A stretch of DNA of 64,000 nucleotides from the NCBI RefSeq assembly GCF_900113965.1, contig NZ_FORI01000001.1, positions 451,477 through 515,476 on the forward strand. The letters are read 5' to 3'. This document shows, piece after piece, positions 49,058-58,358 of this stretch. Source of the stretch: Treponema bryantii (lineage in GTDB: Bacteria; Spirochaetota; Spirochaetia; Treponematales; Treponemataceae). The translations under genes were made by a program, and so were the position numbers. How positions within the stretch are numbered: position 1 is the stretch's first letter; the number at the start of each line of letters is the position of its first letter. Under the pieces are notes generated by a model. That model was not told the DNA's origin, did not search any database, and worked only from the letters and a program-made list of their open reading frames with translations.

Positions 49058-49810
49058 ATGAATCTTAATAACATTGTAATTGTATTAGACCATCCTGACG
49101 AATCGCGCAATATTGGAGCGGCTTGTCGTGCAATGGCGAATAATGATATAAGCGATCTTCGAATTGTTGGTAACAGAGCAGATTATGATATTGAACACAT
49201 TCACGTACTGGCAATTCATGCAGGCGGAATTTTTGATAACGCACATTTTTATAATTCAATAACAGAAGCAACAGCCGACTGCTCAATTTGTGCAGGCACT
49301 ACACGTCGTCGCGGAAAGAAACGCGGTAAACTTTTACTACCGGAAGAATTTGCAGATATGGCAGATGACATAACAGAAGGCTCAACTACCGAGGCCGGCG
49401 GCAAAGTAGCTGTTATCTTTGGAAACGAACGTACCGGCCTTACAGATGAGCAACTGGACGAATGTAATCTCGGAGTAACAATTCCTTCTTCAGATAATTT
49501 TGGATCTCTGAACCTTAGTCACGCAGTTCAGATTATGAGCTATCACCTCTTCAGAAAATCTCTTGTTGAAAAAAAAGGCGAATACAGAGGCTATACTCCG
49601 CTAACTCTTGAACGCGTAGACCGCACAGTGCAGACAATCACAAATGATATGCAGAAAATTGGATTTTTCAAAATGCCTGGCCGTGAAGATATGGAAAACT
49701 TCTGGCGCAGCCTTTTAAGCCGTGCCAGCCTTTCTGAGGGAGAAGCTCAGTATCTGGAAAAGACCTTTGATAAGATGGCAGGATTAGCTAAGAAGAACTC
49801 CGAAAAATAG
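49058..49810 (+). CDS. TrmH/SpoU-family RNA 2'-O-methyltransferase, TrmJ-like
   Basis: 250 residues. SPOUT fold: N-terminal IVLDHPDESRNIGAACRAM, motif 2 VIFGNERTGLTDEQLDECN (about 127-145) and motif 3 IPSSDNFGSLNLSHAVQIM (about 150-168). It has the C-terminal helical extension of TrmJ, which methylates tRNA position 32. TrmJ versus another rRNA/tRNA target cannot be settled. A GGCTCAACTACCGAG fragment at about 49379 encodes EGSTTEAG and may be a worn palindromic repeat. The start ATG 49058 has no Shine-Dalgarno. Confidence 0.88.
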   Translation: MNLNNIVIVLDHPDESRNIGAACRAMANNDISDLRIVGNRADYDIEHIHVLAIHAGGIFDNAHFYNSITEATADCSICAGTTRRRGKKRGKLLLPEEFADMADDITEGSTTEAGGKVAVIFGNERTGLTDEQLDECNLGVTIPSSDNFGSLNLSHAVQIMSYHLFRKSLVEKKGEYRGYTPLTLERVDRTVQTITNDMQKIGFFKMPGREDMENFWRSLLSRASLSEGEAQYLEKTFDKMAGLAKKNSEK

Positions 49811-49840
49811 GTAATAAGGTAATCTTCAGAGGTTATAAAA

Positions 49841-49876
49841 AAAGGTGCTGGTCTAAAGAGCAGCACCTTTTTTTGT
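49841..49876. terminator. Terminator between the methyltransferase and metal ATPase genes
   Basis: AAAGGTGCTG, GTCTAAAGAG loop, CAGCACCTTT and a T run. It serves the plus-strand gene, and the A run on the left also serves the minus-strand ATPase. Confidence 0.8.
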
Positions 49877-51963
49877 TATTTTGATTTCTTCAGCAGTCTG
49901 AGGCTGTTCAAAACTGCAAGGATTGTAACACCGACATCGCCAAATACCGCGATCCACATATTTGATATGCCGAGGGCGCTGAGAAGGAGAATTGTTCCCT
50001 TAATTCCCAAAGCACCGTACAGGTTTTCGTAAACTATGCGGAGAGTGCGGCGGCTGATCTTGATACCGTCTACAATCTTCGAAGGCTTGTCTTCCATGAT
50101 GATGATGTCTGCAGCTTCGATAGCGGCGTCGCTTCCCATGCTTCCCATTGCAATGCCGGCGTCGGCGCGGGCAAGAACAGGCGCATCGTTAATACCGTCT
50201 CCGGCAAATATCAAAGTGCCTCGCTTCTTTCCGCCCTTCTGCAAATCAGCAAGTAACTCTTCAACCTTTGCAAGTTTGTCTGCACTAAGGAGCTGGCCGA
50301 ATGCCTTCTTAAGTCCGAGCTTAGCCGCAACAGTATGAGCCGCTCTTTCATTATCACCAGTAAGCATAACAACATTTTCAACACCGATTTTATGAAGGCC
50401 CTCAACAGTCTGAGCCGAATCATCCTTAATCTCGTCGCTGATTACGATGTGGCCGCTGTATTTTCCTTCGCTTGCAACATGAATTACAGTTCCGTCCTGG
50501 TGCTCGCTGCATTCGTTGTAGGCAATTCCAAACTGCTCCATAAGCTTTGTGTTTCCGGCCAGAACTTCCTTACCGTTTACAAGAGCTTTAATTCCCTTAC
50601 CGGCAATTTCTTCTACATTCTCAAGCTTTACGTTGTCACAGCACTTATCGTGGTGTGCAGCCTTGAGCGAAGCCGAAATCGGGTGAGTAGAGAACATCTC
50701 TGTGTGAGTTGCAAGTGCGAGCAATTCAGTTTCTGTAATTGCTTCATCTGTTGCGTGAATATGAGTTACAACAAAGTTACCTTTTGTGAGGGTACCAGTC
50801 TTGTCGAATACGGCAGTTTTTGTGCGGCCGAGTGCTTCAAGGTAAACGCTTCCCTTAATCAAAATTCCCTGACGAGCTGCGGCTGTAATACCACCGCAGA
50901 ACGAAAGTGGAATAGAAATAACCAGTGCACAAGGACAACTTACTACAAGGAACATAAGTGCGCGGTAAACCCATGTGCTCCAGGTTTCCTGCCATGCCCA
51001 GTTACCAGTTGTAAATCCAATAACTACGCTTGGAATGATTGCCAGAGCCAGTGCCGAGTAAACAACAATTGGTGTGTAAACGCGGGCAAAGCGTGTAACA
51101 AACTGTTCAGACTTTGTCTTGTTTTCAGTTGCGTTTTCAACAAGGTTCAGGATGCGGGAAAGGGCAGAGTCACCGGCGTGACGTGTAGTTCTGATTTCGA
51201 GAACTCCCTGCTTGTTGATTGAGCCAGAGAGAACTTCACTTCCAACTCTAACGTGCTGAGGAATACTTTCGCCAGTCAAAGCTGATGTATCTACAAAACT
51301 GTCACCGTCTACAACAATTCCGTCGATAGGAATACGATCGCCCGGTTTTACGATAATTACAGAGTCAGTTTCTACTTCTTCCGGATCTACTTCGCGGGTT
51401 TCTGTTCCAACTTTTACAGTTGCGTGGTCAGGACGGAGCTTTGCAATTTCTTCGATTGAGTCGCGTGACTTATCAACTGCATAGTCTTCAAACTTTTCAC
51501 CAACCTGATACAAAATCATAAATGCAACTGCTTCTTCATATTCACCAAGAAGAATTGCACCAATGGCTGCTACAGACATAAGGAAAGATTCGTCCATCAG
51601 TTCGCCGTGAATAAGGTTCGAAACTGCGCCGATTACAATATCCTTTCCGGTAATCATAAAGGCAACAAAATAAAGAACCATGCAAACTGCTTCATGAATC
51701 AAATCAATTTTTGCAACGTCTGGAAGCCAGTTTTCTACAGGAAGATGTTCGATTACAAGGCCGAGTACAAACATTACAGCCGCAAAAATCAGCTGTTTTA
51801 CAGTAAGTTCTTTTTCTTCACCATGTTCGTGCGAGTGACCGTGTTCATGCCCGCAACTGCAGCCTTCTTCGTGGTGATGATGATGTCCATGTTCGTGTCC
51901 ATGGCATTCGCAGTGGTCATGTTCTTCATGCTCATGTTCGTGATTATGTTCGTGTTCACTCAT
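49876..51963 (-). CDS. P1B-type heavy-metal ATPase (Zn/Cd/Pb export)
   Basis: 695 residues. The N-terminal 60 residues are almost wholly His, Glu, Cys and Asp (HEHEHEEHDHCECHGHEHGH), a metal-binding tail replacing the usual HMA domain. It has the metal-site helix SCPCALVISIP (CPC), the phosphorylated Asp in FDKTGTLTKG, the TGES and GDGINDAP motifs. CPC plus the ArsR regulator points to Zn2+/Cd2+/Pb2+ export. The ATG at 51963 overlaps the ArsR stop codon (ATGA) and follows GGAGG. Confidence 0.94.
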   Translation of the reverse strand: MSEHEHNHEHEHEEHDHCECHGHEHGHHHHHEEGCSCGHEHGHSHEHGEEKELTVKQLIFAAVMFVLGLVIEHLPVENWLPDVAKIDLIHEAVCMVLYFVAFMITGKDIVIGAVSNLIHGELMDESFLMSVAAIGAILLGEYEEAVAFMILYQVGEKFEDYAVDKSRDSIEEIAKLRPDHATVKVGTETREVDPEEVETDSVIIVKPGDRIPIDGIVVDGDSFVDTSALTGESIPQHVRVGSEVLSGSINKQGVLEIRTTRHAGDSALSRILNLVENATENKTKSEQFVTRFARVYTPIVVYSALALAIIPSVVIGFTTGNWAWQETWSTWVYRALMFLVVSCPCALVISIPLSFCGGITAAARQGILIKGSVYLEALGRTKTAVFDKTGTLTKGNFVVTHIHATDEAITETELLALATHTEMFSTHPISASLKAAHHDKCCDNVKLENVEEIAGKGIKALVNGKEVLAGNTKLMEQFGIAYNECSEHQDGTVIHVASEGKYSGHIVISDEIKDDSAQTVEGLHKIGVENVVMLTGDNERAAHTVAAKLGLKKAFGQLLSADKLAKVEELLADLQKGGKKRGTLIFAGDGINDAPVLARADAGIAMGSMGSDAAIEAADIIIMEDKPSKIVDGIKISRRTLRIVYENLYGALGIKGTILLLSALGISNMWIAVFGDVGVTILAVLNSLRLLKKSK

Positions 51964-52253
51964 TGTTTCTTTTCCTCCAGATGTTCTATACCGCATTCCA
52001 AAATAGTTCTAACGTGTTCGTCGGCGAGGCTGTAGTAAATTACTTTGCCGTCGCGCTTAGTACGAACCAGGTCAGACTCGCGAAGTGTGTGCAGCTGATG
52101 AGAAACAGCCGAAACTGACATTCCAAGCTTTGCTGAAATATCGTTTACACAAAGTTCGCTTTGATCCAGCGCATAAAGAATCTTTACGCGCGTCGTATCC
52201 CCAAAGATTTTATAAAAATCAGCGAGGTCAAAAAGCATTTCTTCAGAAATCAC
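51960..52253 (-). CDS. ArsR/SmtB-family metal-responsive repressor
   Basis: 97 residues, winged helix (DTTRVKILYAL, ISAKLGMSVSAVSHQLHTL as recognition helix, KVIYYSLADEHV as wing). The alpha5 Zn site D-E-H-V...GIEHLEE near the C-terminus matches SmtB/CzrA rather than an N-terminal Cys site; only one Cys remains in SELCVND. It should repress this operon and release on Zn or Cd. It starts behind GGAGG and overlaps the ATPase gene. Confidence 0.92.
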   Translation of the reverse strand: MISEEMLFDLADFYKIFGDTTRVKILYALDQSELCVNDISAKLGMSVSAVSHQLHTLRESDLVRTKRDGKVIYYSLADEHVRTILECGIEHLEEKKQ

Positions 52254-52261
52254 TTGAGCCT

Positions 52262-52306
52262 CCGTTCAATTGAATAACTGTTCAAATAATAACTTCATTT
52301 GAACGG
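52262..52306 (-). promoter_or_regulatory. Promoter and SmtB-type operator of the metal-export operon
   Basis: Minus strand: TTGCAC, 17 bases, TATTAT. The operator is TTCAAAT (52281-52287) with ATTTGAA (52297-52303) and a further TTCAATTGAA (52265-52274), covering the spacer, the -10 box and the start site. TGAA/TTCA half-sites are the SmtB/CzrA type. Confidence 0.6.
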
Positions 52307-52340
52307 TTGTGCAAGTGTTTTTTAAGAGAATTTGGAAAAA

Positions 52341-54251
52341 TTAAAGGAAATTTTCTATTTTTTCGTTGTAAATCGAGAATACGGTCTGATCAATTTCAGA
52401 AAGCTTCATAGGAATTCTCTGGCGAATAAACTGTAATCCGCCTTCGGTAAATTCTGTTTCAATATCTGCAGCTTTAATAATTGAAGAAGTTGCAAGAATT
52501 GGTTTCATACAACGCTTGGTCATTTCTTCAGTGATAATTGTGGTATCAATATCATCAGAAAGAGACACTGCCGCAATATTGTTATTGCTTTCACCGGTTC
52601 CAAGAATTATGTTTCCGTAGTGAAGACCAATACCAATTCTGATGCGAGGCATTCCGCGTGAAGCAAATTCTTCGCGAAGTTCAATCATAGCTTCCTGAAT
52701 TTCCAGTGCACACTTAAGGGCAGGCTCTGCACGCTCCGGGAAGATTACGATAATGGCGTCTCCAAAATGCTTTTCAATTATGCCGTCATATTTCTGGATA
52801 ATCGGAGTAATCCGTTTAAAATAAATATTTAGCATATCAAAAACCTGAATAGGGGCAAGCTTTTCGCATTCGGCAGTGAAGTTTCGCATATCTGCAGAAA
52901 GAATTCCTGCTTTAGTAACCTTGCTCTCTCCAGGCTGGAAATCACTGATTTCTTTGTTGTTTATCAGTTTAAGGAAATCTTCCGGAACAAAGCGATACCA
53001 GGATTTATTTGTTTCCTGAAGATTGCTGTTTACTTCCAGAGTTTTCAGATACTTTTTGTTCTGCATAGAAGCCATAAAAAGAATCTGGGTCAGTGAGAAG
53101 AGTACAAAGGCTGGTGTAATAGGATGTGAACCTTTCAGGAATGCCACATGATGAATCGAAAGAATATCTCCAATTCCGCCAAAAGCCAGAATCAAGAATG
53201 AAATTATAGCAGTAATACTGATAATGTCTCTGTCTTTGAAAATTCTGATAGCAAACAGAATGCTGAGCAATCCGATTACTGTAAACATATAGGCCTGCAT
53301 TAATGGCACCATACGGTTTGTAATTCCAATCGGAAGTGTAAAATCAAGAATAAACAAAATGAAGCTTGGCAGTGCAATAATCCAGGCTGGAATATGTTTA
53401 AAGATATTTTTGTTTAATTCATTTGTATAAAGAGTGATAAAGCCTGGAATAAAGAATACAGAAATATATTCAATTCTCAGCATCAACTCAAAAGAAATGC
53501 CAGGGAACATCGCAATAAGCAGTGGGAAAAGATATGAAGCAATTCTTGAGTAGATTGTAAGAACCAGGCAGGCAAGATAAATATTTGCCTTACTCTTTTC
53601 AAAAATCGAGTTCAGAATACAGAAAACAACAATCATTATAAGAATGCCGGAGAAAATACTGTAACTGCAGATCTGGCGTGTATGATATTTTGCGTAGGTT
53701 TCTTCTTCATATAGAGTGAAGCTTCCGCGGAAGCCACCTTTGCGGTAAAAATCATTTGAGATAAAAATTGTTAGAGTTACACTGCCGTTTTCGTCTGCGG
53801 TAAATACGGCTTTATCAAAAGCCTGCGCTGCAATTGTATTTTCCCATTTTTCATTAGGACTTCCAGAGCGGAAGATTAAAGTCTGGTCGGCAAAAATCTC
53901 AAAGGCGGTGTAGCCGAGTCTGTATGCTGGGAAAGCATATTTTTGATTAGGTCTGAGATTTGTAAGTTTAAGACGGTAGGTACCCGAGCCCTTACCGGTC
54001 TTTGTTATCTGCTTTATTTCATCAGGAAGTTTGTATTTATTCCAGTCTGAAGGAACCTGAATTACAAGGTCTGGCTTTGTTTGAGTATCAGTTGGCGGAA
54101 CAAATTTTCCCCAGTAAAAATCCCAGTCGGTAATTATGTTTTCTGAAGAGAGTTTTAAGGCATCCGCGTCTTTAATTGAGTAGGTGGAAACTGCAAAAAT
54201 TGAGAGGTTCAGGAGAAACATTGAAAGCAAAACGGAAATGCATTTTTTCAT
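52341..54251 (-). CDS. 7TM-DISM class III cyclase, chain B (metal-site aspartates only)
   Basis: 636 residues. Signal peptide, an extracytoplasmic jelly-roll domain (about 30-200), about seven spans (about 205-405) and a class III cyclase domain (about 440-620). Metal aspartates are present: SADMRNFT (about residue 453) and HFGDAIIVIFP (about 496), with the substrate lysine EKHFGD. At the place of VN-x-x-x-R it reads DDIDTTII, so the transition-state Asn and Arg are missing. Alone it should be inactive or nearly so. The partner gene, one base upstream, keeps Asn/Arg but lacks the aspartates. It is the last gene of the minus-strand run. Confidence 0.82.
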   Translation of the reverse strand: MKKCISVLLSMFLLNLSIFAVSTYSIKDADALKLSSENIITDWDFYWGKFVPPTDTQTKPDLVIQVPSDWNKYKLPDEIKQITKTGKGSGTYRLKLTNLRPNQKYAFPAYRLGYTAFEIFADQTLIFRSGSPNEKWENTIAAQAFDKAVFTADENGSVTLTIFISNDFYRKGGFRGSFTLYEEETYAKYHTRQICSYSIFSGILIMIVVFCILNSIFEKSKANIYLACLVLTIYSRIASYLFPLLIAMFPGISFELMLRIEYISVFFIPGFITLYTNELNKNIFKHIPAWIIALPSFILFILDFTLPIGITNRMVPLMQAYMFTVIGLLSILFAIRIFKDRDIISITAIISFLILAFGGIGDILSIHHVAFLKGSHPITPAFVLFSLTQILFMASMQNKKYLKTLEVNSNLQETNKSWYRFVPEDFLKLINNKEISDFQPGESKVTKAGILSADMRNFTAECEKLAPIQVFDMLNIYFKRITPIIQKYDGIIEKHFGDAIIVIFPERAEPALKCALEIQEAMIELREEFASRGMPRIRIGIGLHYGNIILGTGESNNNIAAVSLSDDIDTTIITEEMTKRCMKPILATSSIIKAADIETEFTEGGLQFIRQRIPMKLSEIDQTVFSIYNEKIENFL

Positions 54252-54252
54252 T

Positions 54253-56196
54253 TTATTTGTCCTCCTTTTTTGAATTCTTCTTTTTGTTTAATTCATAAAG
54301 CTTCAAAGGCTTTTCTTTTCCCTTTACATAAATTGGTTCAAGACCTGTGAGGGTAAGTGAAGTCTTAAATTCTTCCGAAAGATTTTCTTCAGCGCTTTCA
54401 GAAATAATTATCTTCTGACAGTCGCACTGTTCTTGAATTCTAGAAGCTGTATTAACAGTTTCCGAAATAATGGTTTCGTGCAGGCTGTCTTCTACACCAA
54501 CAGTTCCAATAATCATCTTTCCAAAATGAATACCGATTTTCGGATTGAAGTTATAACCTGCTGAATGCATCTCATTAAAAATCTGTGCCTTGTCTGAAAT
54601 CTCAATAGAGGCTTTTACGGCGTTTGTAGCAGATTCCGGGAAGAGGGCAATAAAACTTCCGTTTAGAATCTGATTGATATGACCGCCATTTTTCTTGATG
54701 ATTGGAGAAATGATTTTAAGATATTCATTAAAGGCTCTGAAGCGCTCTTCAAGTTTTGGAGCTTTATCATCAAAAGAAATATTTGCAGTAGAGTAGATGA
54801 TTGCCATTTCGATATTTGAATAGTCGCCAAGCTTTGTTTTTACGATTGAATCTTTATGAATAAGACTGAGGAATTCTTCTGGAACATAGCGGAAATATGC
54901 ATCGTTAAGTTTTTTGAGGTCTCCCGAACCGCTGATGGTTTCTTTCGAAATATCATTTTGAATTGCAGAAAGCATGACAATCTGAACAATTACAAAAACA
55001 AGAATAAAGAAAGGCAGGGTTGGAATTGAAATGAGGTCTTTTGAACTCTGATGAATGATATCAATAATTCCGCCTAAGGCAATTGTGAAGAAGCTCAAAA
55101 AGTTGTAAACGGAATAGCGCTTATGCTGAGCAATATTGTAGGCTGCATAAATCAAAATATAGAAGGCAAAAACAAAGAGCATTATCTGCAGCGGCGGAAT
55201 AAGGCGGCTTGTGTACCATGCAGGAAGAATAAACGATGCAATACCCAGCGCGAGCTCGACAATAAACAGGACACAGCGGATATGGATTTCGCGTAAGAAT
55301 GGGAAAAGTATAGTTCGGTTGTTTGAAGGATAAATCAAAAAGATTAACTGAAGAATTGCTACCGGAACAACCCACATAGGAATCATTTCCAGTTTGAGTT
55401 TTAATTCTGCAGTAAGGCCCGGAAAGAAGATATCTAAAGAACAATAACTGGCAGTTGCAATTCTTATGGCAAAAGCAAGAGATGCAATTCCCAGGTAGAA
55501 ATATTCAGTACGGTTTTTATTCAAAGCAAACTGAACAAGGTTCAGCATGCCTGTAAATAAAAGGCTTCCAATTACAATACAGAAAAAAATCAGTGTAACA
55601 ATATTCTGATGCCAGATAGCCTTTGCAGGACCAACATAAACAGAATCCCACAAGCCGCCTTTTCTGTAATAATAATTTGCTACAAAGAAGATGATTTCTG
55701 CATCTCCATTATTGTCCGGAGTGAATTCAAAATAAAGCGGCATGCTCTTTGAATGTGATGGTCCGTAATGGTTTGGCTTTTGAGTATAATTTTTGGCGGT
55801 CATTGCGTAAGGATTTCCGGCCTGGCCAAGAAGTGTGCGGTTTACAAAAACAGCGCAGGAGGTTCCCGGAGATTCCTTTGTGTGCACGGCATATCTGAAA
55901 CCAGGAATTAAATCATGACATACAAATCTGTAACAGCCGTAAGTTACAGGAGAAGAAAGACCTGCCTGGGCAACCTGCTTATTCCATTCATTTGGAACAG
56001 TCACAATAAAATCTGCAGGGGTGTTTTTGTCGGTAAGATAGAAGGTCTGTTCTGGCGTTTTCTCAAGAAAAAGTTCCCATTCACCATTAAGGTTCATAAT
56101 AGGAAGCTCATCAGCAGACTTTGACTTTGCAAAGGCTGAGGAAAGGGAAAAAAGGGAAAGTAATAATATGACAGTTAAATGCCTTATTTTAATCAT
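54253..56196 (-). CDS. 7TM-DISM class III cyclase, chain A (Asn/Arg only)
   Basis: 647 residues with the same architecture as chain B: signal peptide, jelly-roll domain (NLNGEWELFL, VPNEWN), about seven spans (about 205-410), and a class III cyclase-like domain (about 455-640). The first metal Asp is replaced (IIYSTANISF) and the GD metal loop reads ILNGSFIALFP. SETVNTASRIQEQ (about residue 579) keeps the transition-state Asn and Arg. Gln is at the substrate-lysine place, Thr at the second. It ends one base before the start of chain B, so both should be made together. Confidence 0.82.
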   Translation of the reverse strand: MIKIRHLTVILLLSLFSLSSAFAKSKSADELPIMNLNGEWELFLEKTPEQTFYLTDKNTPADFIVTVPNEWNKQVAQAGLSSPVTYGCYRFVCHDLIPGFRYAVHTKESPGTSCAVFVNRTLLGQAGNPYAMTAKNYTQKPNHYGPSHSKSMPLYFEFTPDNNGDAEIIFFVANYYYRKGGLWDSVYVGPAKAIWHQNIVTLIFFCIVIGSLLFTGMLNLVQFALNKNRTEYFYLGIASLAFAIRIATASYCSLDIFFPGLTAELKLKLEMIPMWVVPVAILQLIFLIYPSNNRTILFPFLREIHIRCVLFIVELALGIASFILPAWYTSRLIPPLQIMLFVFAFYILIYAAYNIAQHKRYSVYNFLSFFTIALGGIIDIIHQSSKDLISIPTLPFFILVFVIVQIVMLSAIQNDISKETISGSGDLKKLNDAYFRYVPEEFLSLIHKDSIVKTKLGDYSNIEMAIIYSTANISFDDKAPKLEERFRAFNEYLKIISPIIKKNGGHINQILNGSFIALFPESATNAVKASIEISDKAQIFNEMHSAGYNFNPKIGIHFGKMIIGTVGVEDSLHETIISETVNTASRIQEQCDCQKIIISESAEENLSEEFKTSLTLTGLEPIYVKGKEKPLKLYELNKKKNSKKEDK

Positions 56197-56217
56197 TAAA
56201 AAAATCTCTCTCTCGTT

Positions 56218-56874
56218 TTACTTTTTTCCGAGTACAGTAAAATTCTGTGCTTCGTTACAGAATATAATACCACTACCTGCTTGGTCAAAACAAGGTAATT
56301 CTGTAATTGCATTCACAATAGCATCTTTTTTGTCAGAAGGTACAAGAATCATAAGCATATCTTTTTCCGGCACAATAGTCATACCAAAAAAGGCAGCATC
56401 ACCTTCTTTTGCAGTTCCGCGGGCACTTATAATTGTTCCACCGCCGGCTCCTGCTTTGCGGGCTGCAGCCATAGCATCTTCTGCATAACCTTTGTTTACA
56501 ATTACGTTTATCATCTGATAGGTATTATCTGCCATAGTTTCTTCTCCTTTTGATTCTGATATTACATCTGATTTATTGCTGCCGGCTTTTACAAAACTTC
56601 CAACATTGAGCGTAAAAAGAACTCCAAAATGTTTTTTTGATTCTGAGGCCTGAACAATGGCTGCTTTTACATTTTCACATTTTTCTTCTTCAAGAATGAT
56701 GTAAACAATATCCTTTGAAGTATCTCCCAAGCCCAGAAGCTGGAGAACCCCATTGGATGCGGTTCCTCTTCCCATAGCAATAGTTCCGCCTCCAGCGCCT
56801 GCGGACTTTGCGGCATTGGAAATCAGTTCTCCGCTGTCGTGAGGAACTATACTTACCAGAAGCTTATAACTCAT
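56218..56874 (-). CDS. Tandem PII-like protein partner of DUF1538
   Basis: 218 residues, two PII-like ferredoxin folds (about 1-95 and 118-216). Each has KSAGAGGGTIAMGRG- or KAGAGGGTIISARG-type T-loop regions (GAGGGT) and a VIL/ILV strand. These lack the YRGAEY loop, so they are not nitrogen-type GlnB. The pair sits beside DUF1538, a usual neighbour of such proteins, and probably regulates that transporter through a nucleotide ligand. Its start overlaps the DUF1538 stop by four bases. Confidence 0.82.
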   Translation of the reverse strand: MSYKLLVSIVPHDSGELISNAAKSAGAGGGTIAMGRGTASNGVLQLLGLGDTSKDIVYIILEEEKCENVKAAIVQASESKKHFGVLFTLNVGSFVKAGSNKSDVISESKGEETMADNTYQMINVIVNKGYAEDAMAAARKAGAGGGTIISARGTAKEGDAAFFGMTIVPEKDMLMILVPSDKKDAIVNAITELPCFDQAGSGIIFCNEAQNFTVLGKK

Positions 56875-58349
56875 TTACGGCCTCCTTGTTTGATCTTATA
56901 TATTATTCCCATCAACTGAATCGCAAGCAGCGGCATCATTGCAACAAGAGCAATAACACCAAAAGAATCATTTCCACCTTCACCGCTTGCAGCAGCACCA
57001 AGAGTAAAAGAAAGTACAAAAGTAGAAGTAAGAGGACCCGATGCAACTCCGCCAGAGTCAAAAGCAATTCCTGAGAAGAGAGAAGGGCAGAACAGCATGA
57101 GTACCATTGCAATTATGTAGCCTGGAATAATAATGAATTTCAGATTAAAGCCGGTTACTGCACGAAGAATAGAAAGTGCAATTGCAATGGCAGTTCCCAC
57201 AGAAAGGAATATAAGAAGAACTTTTCGTTTTATTGTACCACCGCTTACACTTTCTACCTGTTCGCTCAAAACCCAAACGGCAGGTTCAGCACAGACAATA
57301 ATTGCGCCAAGAAGAAGTCCGGTTATGATTAAGAGTACATACCAGCCACCACCGCGGGTAACTGCAAGCGAGCCGAGTTTTTGTCCAAGCTCTGCTCCAG
57401 CCTGAGAAAAGCCTCCGTTTACGCCAATCAAAAAGATTGTAAGGCCAATAAAGGCATAAATAAAACCGATTATGATTCTGATAACCTGACGTTTTGTCAT
57501 CTTCAAAAGAAGAATCTGAAAGATGATAAACAGTGCAAAAAGCGGTGCAATAGAAATCAGCGATTCTCGGAAAACATGAGCCGCAATCTGTGCAAAGCTT
57601 TCAGATGCTGCAGAAATTGCGGTGTTTGAGCCTGCCGAAACTACCGCTGTTCCGTCTCCTGAACGGAGTCGAAGAGACAGAATTATCGCATAAATCAAAA
57701 CAGCCATTACCGGCCCGATTGAACATACGCCAGTAAGACCAAAGCTGTTATCATCATCTTTAGAAACGCTTGAAACACCAAGACCAAGTGCCATGATAAA
57801 CGGAACCGTCATTGGGCCAGTAGTTGCTCCACCAGAATCAAAGGCAATTCCAAAAAAGCTTTCAGGTGCAAAAAACGAAAGAATAAAAAGAATGGTGTAG
57901 GCAATAAAAAGCGTCCATTTAAGGGAAAGCTTTAAAACTGTGCGCAGAAGGCCCAGCATAATAAAAAGCCCGACACCGGCTGCAATTACAAAAGTAATTG
58001 CAATTTTATTTACAAACGGAAAAATGCCGCGAACCTGATCTCCAAAAACCTGAATATCTGGTTCTGCAGCAGTAACAATAAAACCAATTACGAAAGCGAC
58101 AAACAGAAGAAGGGCAAGAGAACGCTTTTTAGTGAGCTCTGCACCACAGCGTTCTCCCATAGGCTGAATGCCAAGGTCTACACCAAGAAGAAAAATTGTG
58201 AGGCCAATAATAAGTAAAAGCCCGCCTACAATAAAGCGAGCGAGCAGATACTTATCAAGAGGTACAAATGTAAGACCAAGAAACAGCACGATTGCCATTA
58301 CCGGCAAAACCGAAACTGCTGTTTCTTTGAATTTTGATAATATGTTCAT
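56871..58349 (-). CDS. DUF1538 integral membrane protein
   Basis: 492 residues, about twelve spans in two similar halves. Each half has a GIAFDSGGxxxGP motif (GIAFDSGGATTGPMTVPF near residue 165 and GIAFDSGGVASGPLTSTF near 420) and an early GVDLGIQPMGERCG- or GVNGGFSQAGAELG-type loop. It is probably a transporter of unknown substrate. A palindromic-repeat-like insert (57620-57680) gives SGDGTAVVSAGSNTA between the halves. It is followed by the PII-like gene with ATGA overlap. Confidence 0.85.
   Translation of the reverse strand: MNILSKFKETAVSVLPVMAIVLFLGLTFVPLDKYLLARFIVGGLLLIIGLTIFLLGVDLGIQPMGERCGAELTKKRSLALLLFVAFVIGFIVTAAEPDIQVFGDQVRGIFPFVNKIAITFVIAAGVGLFIMLGLLRTVLKLSLKWTLFIAYTILFILSFFAPESFFGIAFDSGGATTGPMTVPFIMALGLGVSSVSKDDDNSFGLTGVCSIGPVMAVLIYAIILSLRLRSGDGTAVVSAGSNTAISAASESFAQIAAHVFRESLISIAPLFALFIIFQILLLKMTKRQVIRIIIGFIYAFIGLTIFLIGVNGGFSQAGAELGQKLGSLAVTRGGGWYVLLIITGLLLGAIIVCAEPAVWVLSEQVESVSGGTIKRKVLLIFLSVGTAIAIALSILRAVTGFNLKFIIIPGYIIAMVLMLFCPSLFSGIAFDSGGVASGPLTSTFVLSFTLGAAASGEGGNDSFGVIALVAMMPLLAIQLMGIIYKIKQGGRK
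57620..57680. repeat. Palindromic repeat inside the DUF1538 gene
   Basis: CGGTGTTTGAGCCTGCCGAA, ACTACCG (57620-57646), then TCTCCTGAACGGAGTCGAA and GAGAC (57653-57678). The first resembles type B, the second a TCTCCTGA..TCGAAGAGA stem. The frame is kept. Confidence 0.6.
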
Positions 58350-58358
58350 CTACAGATT

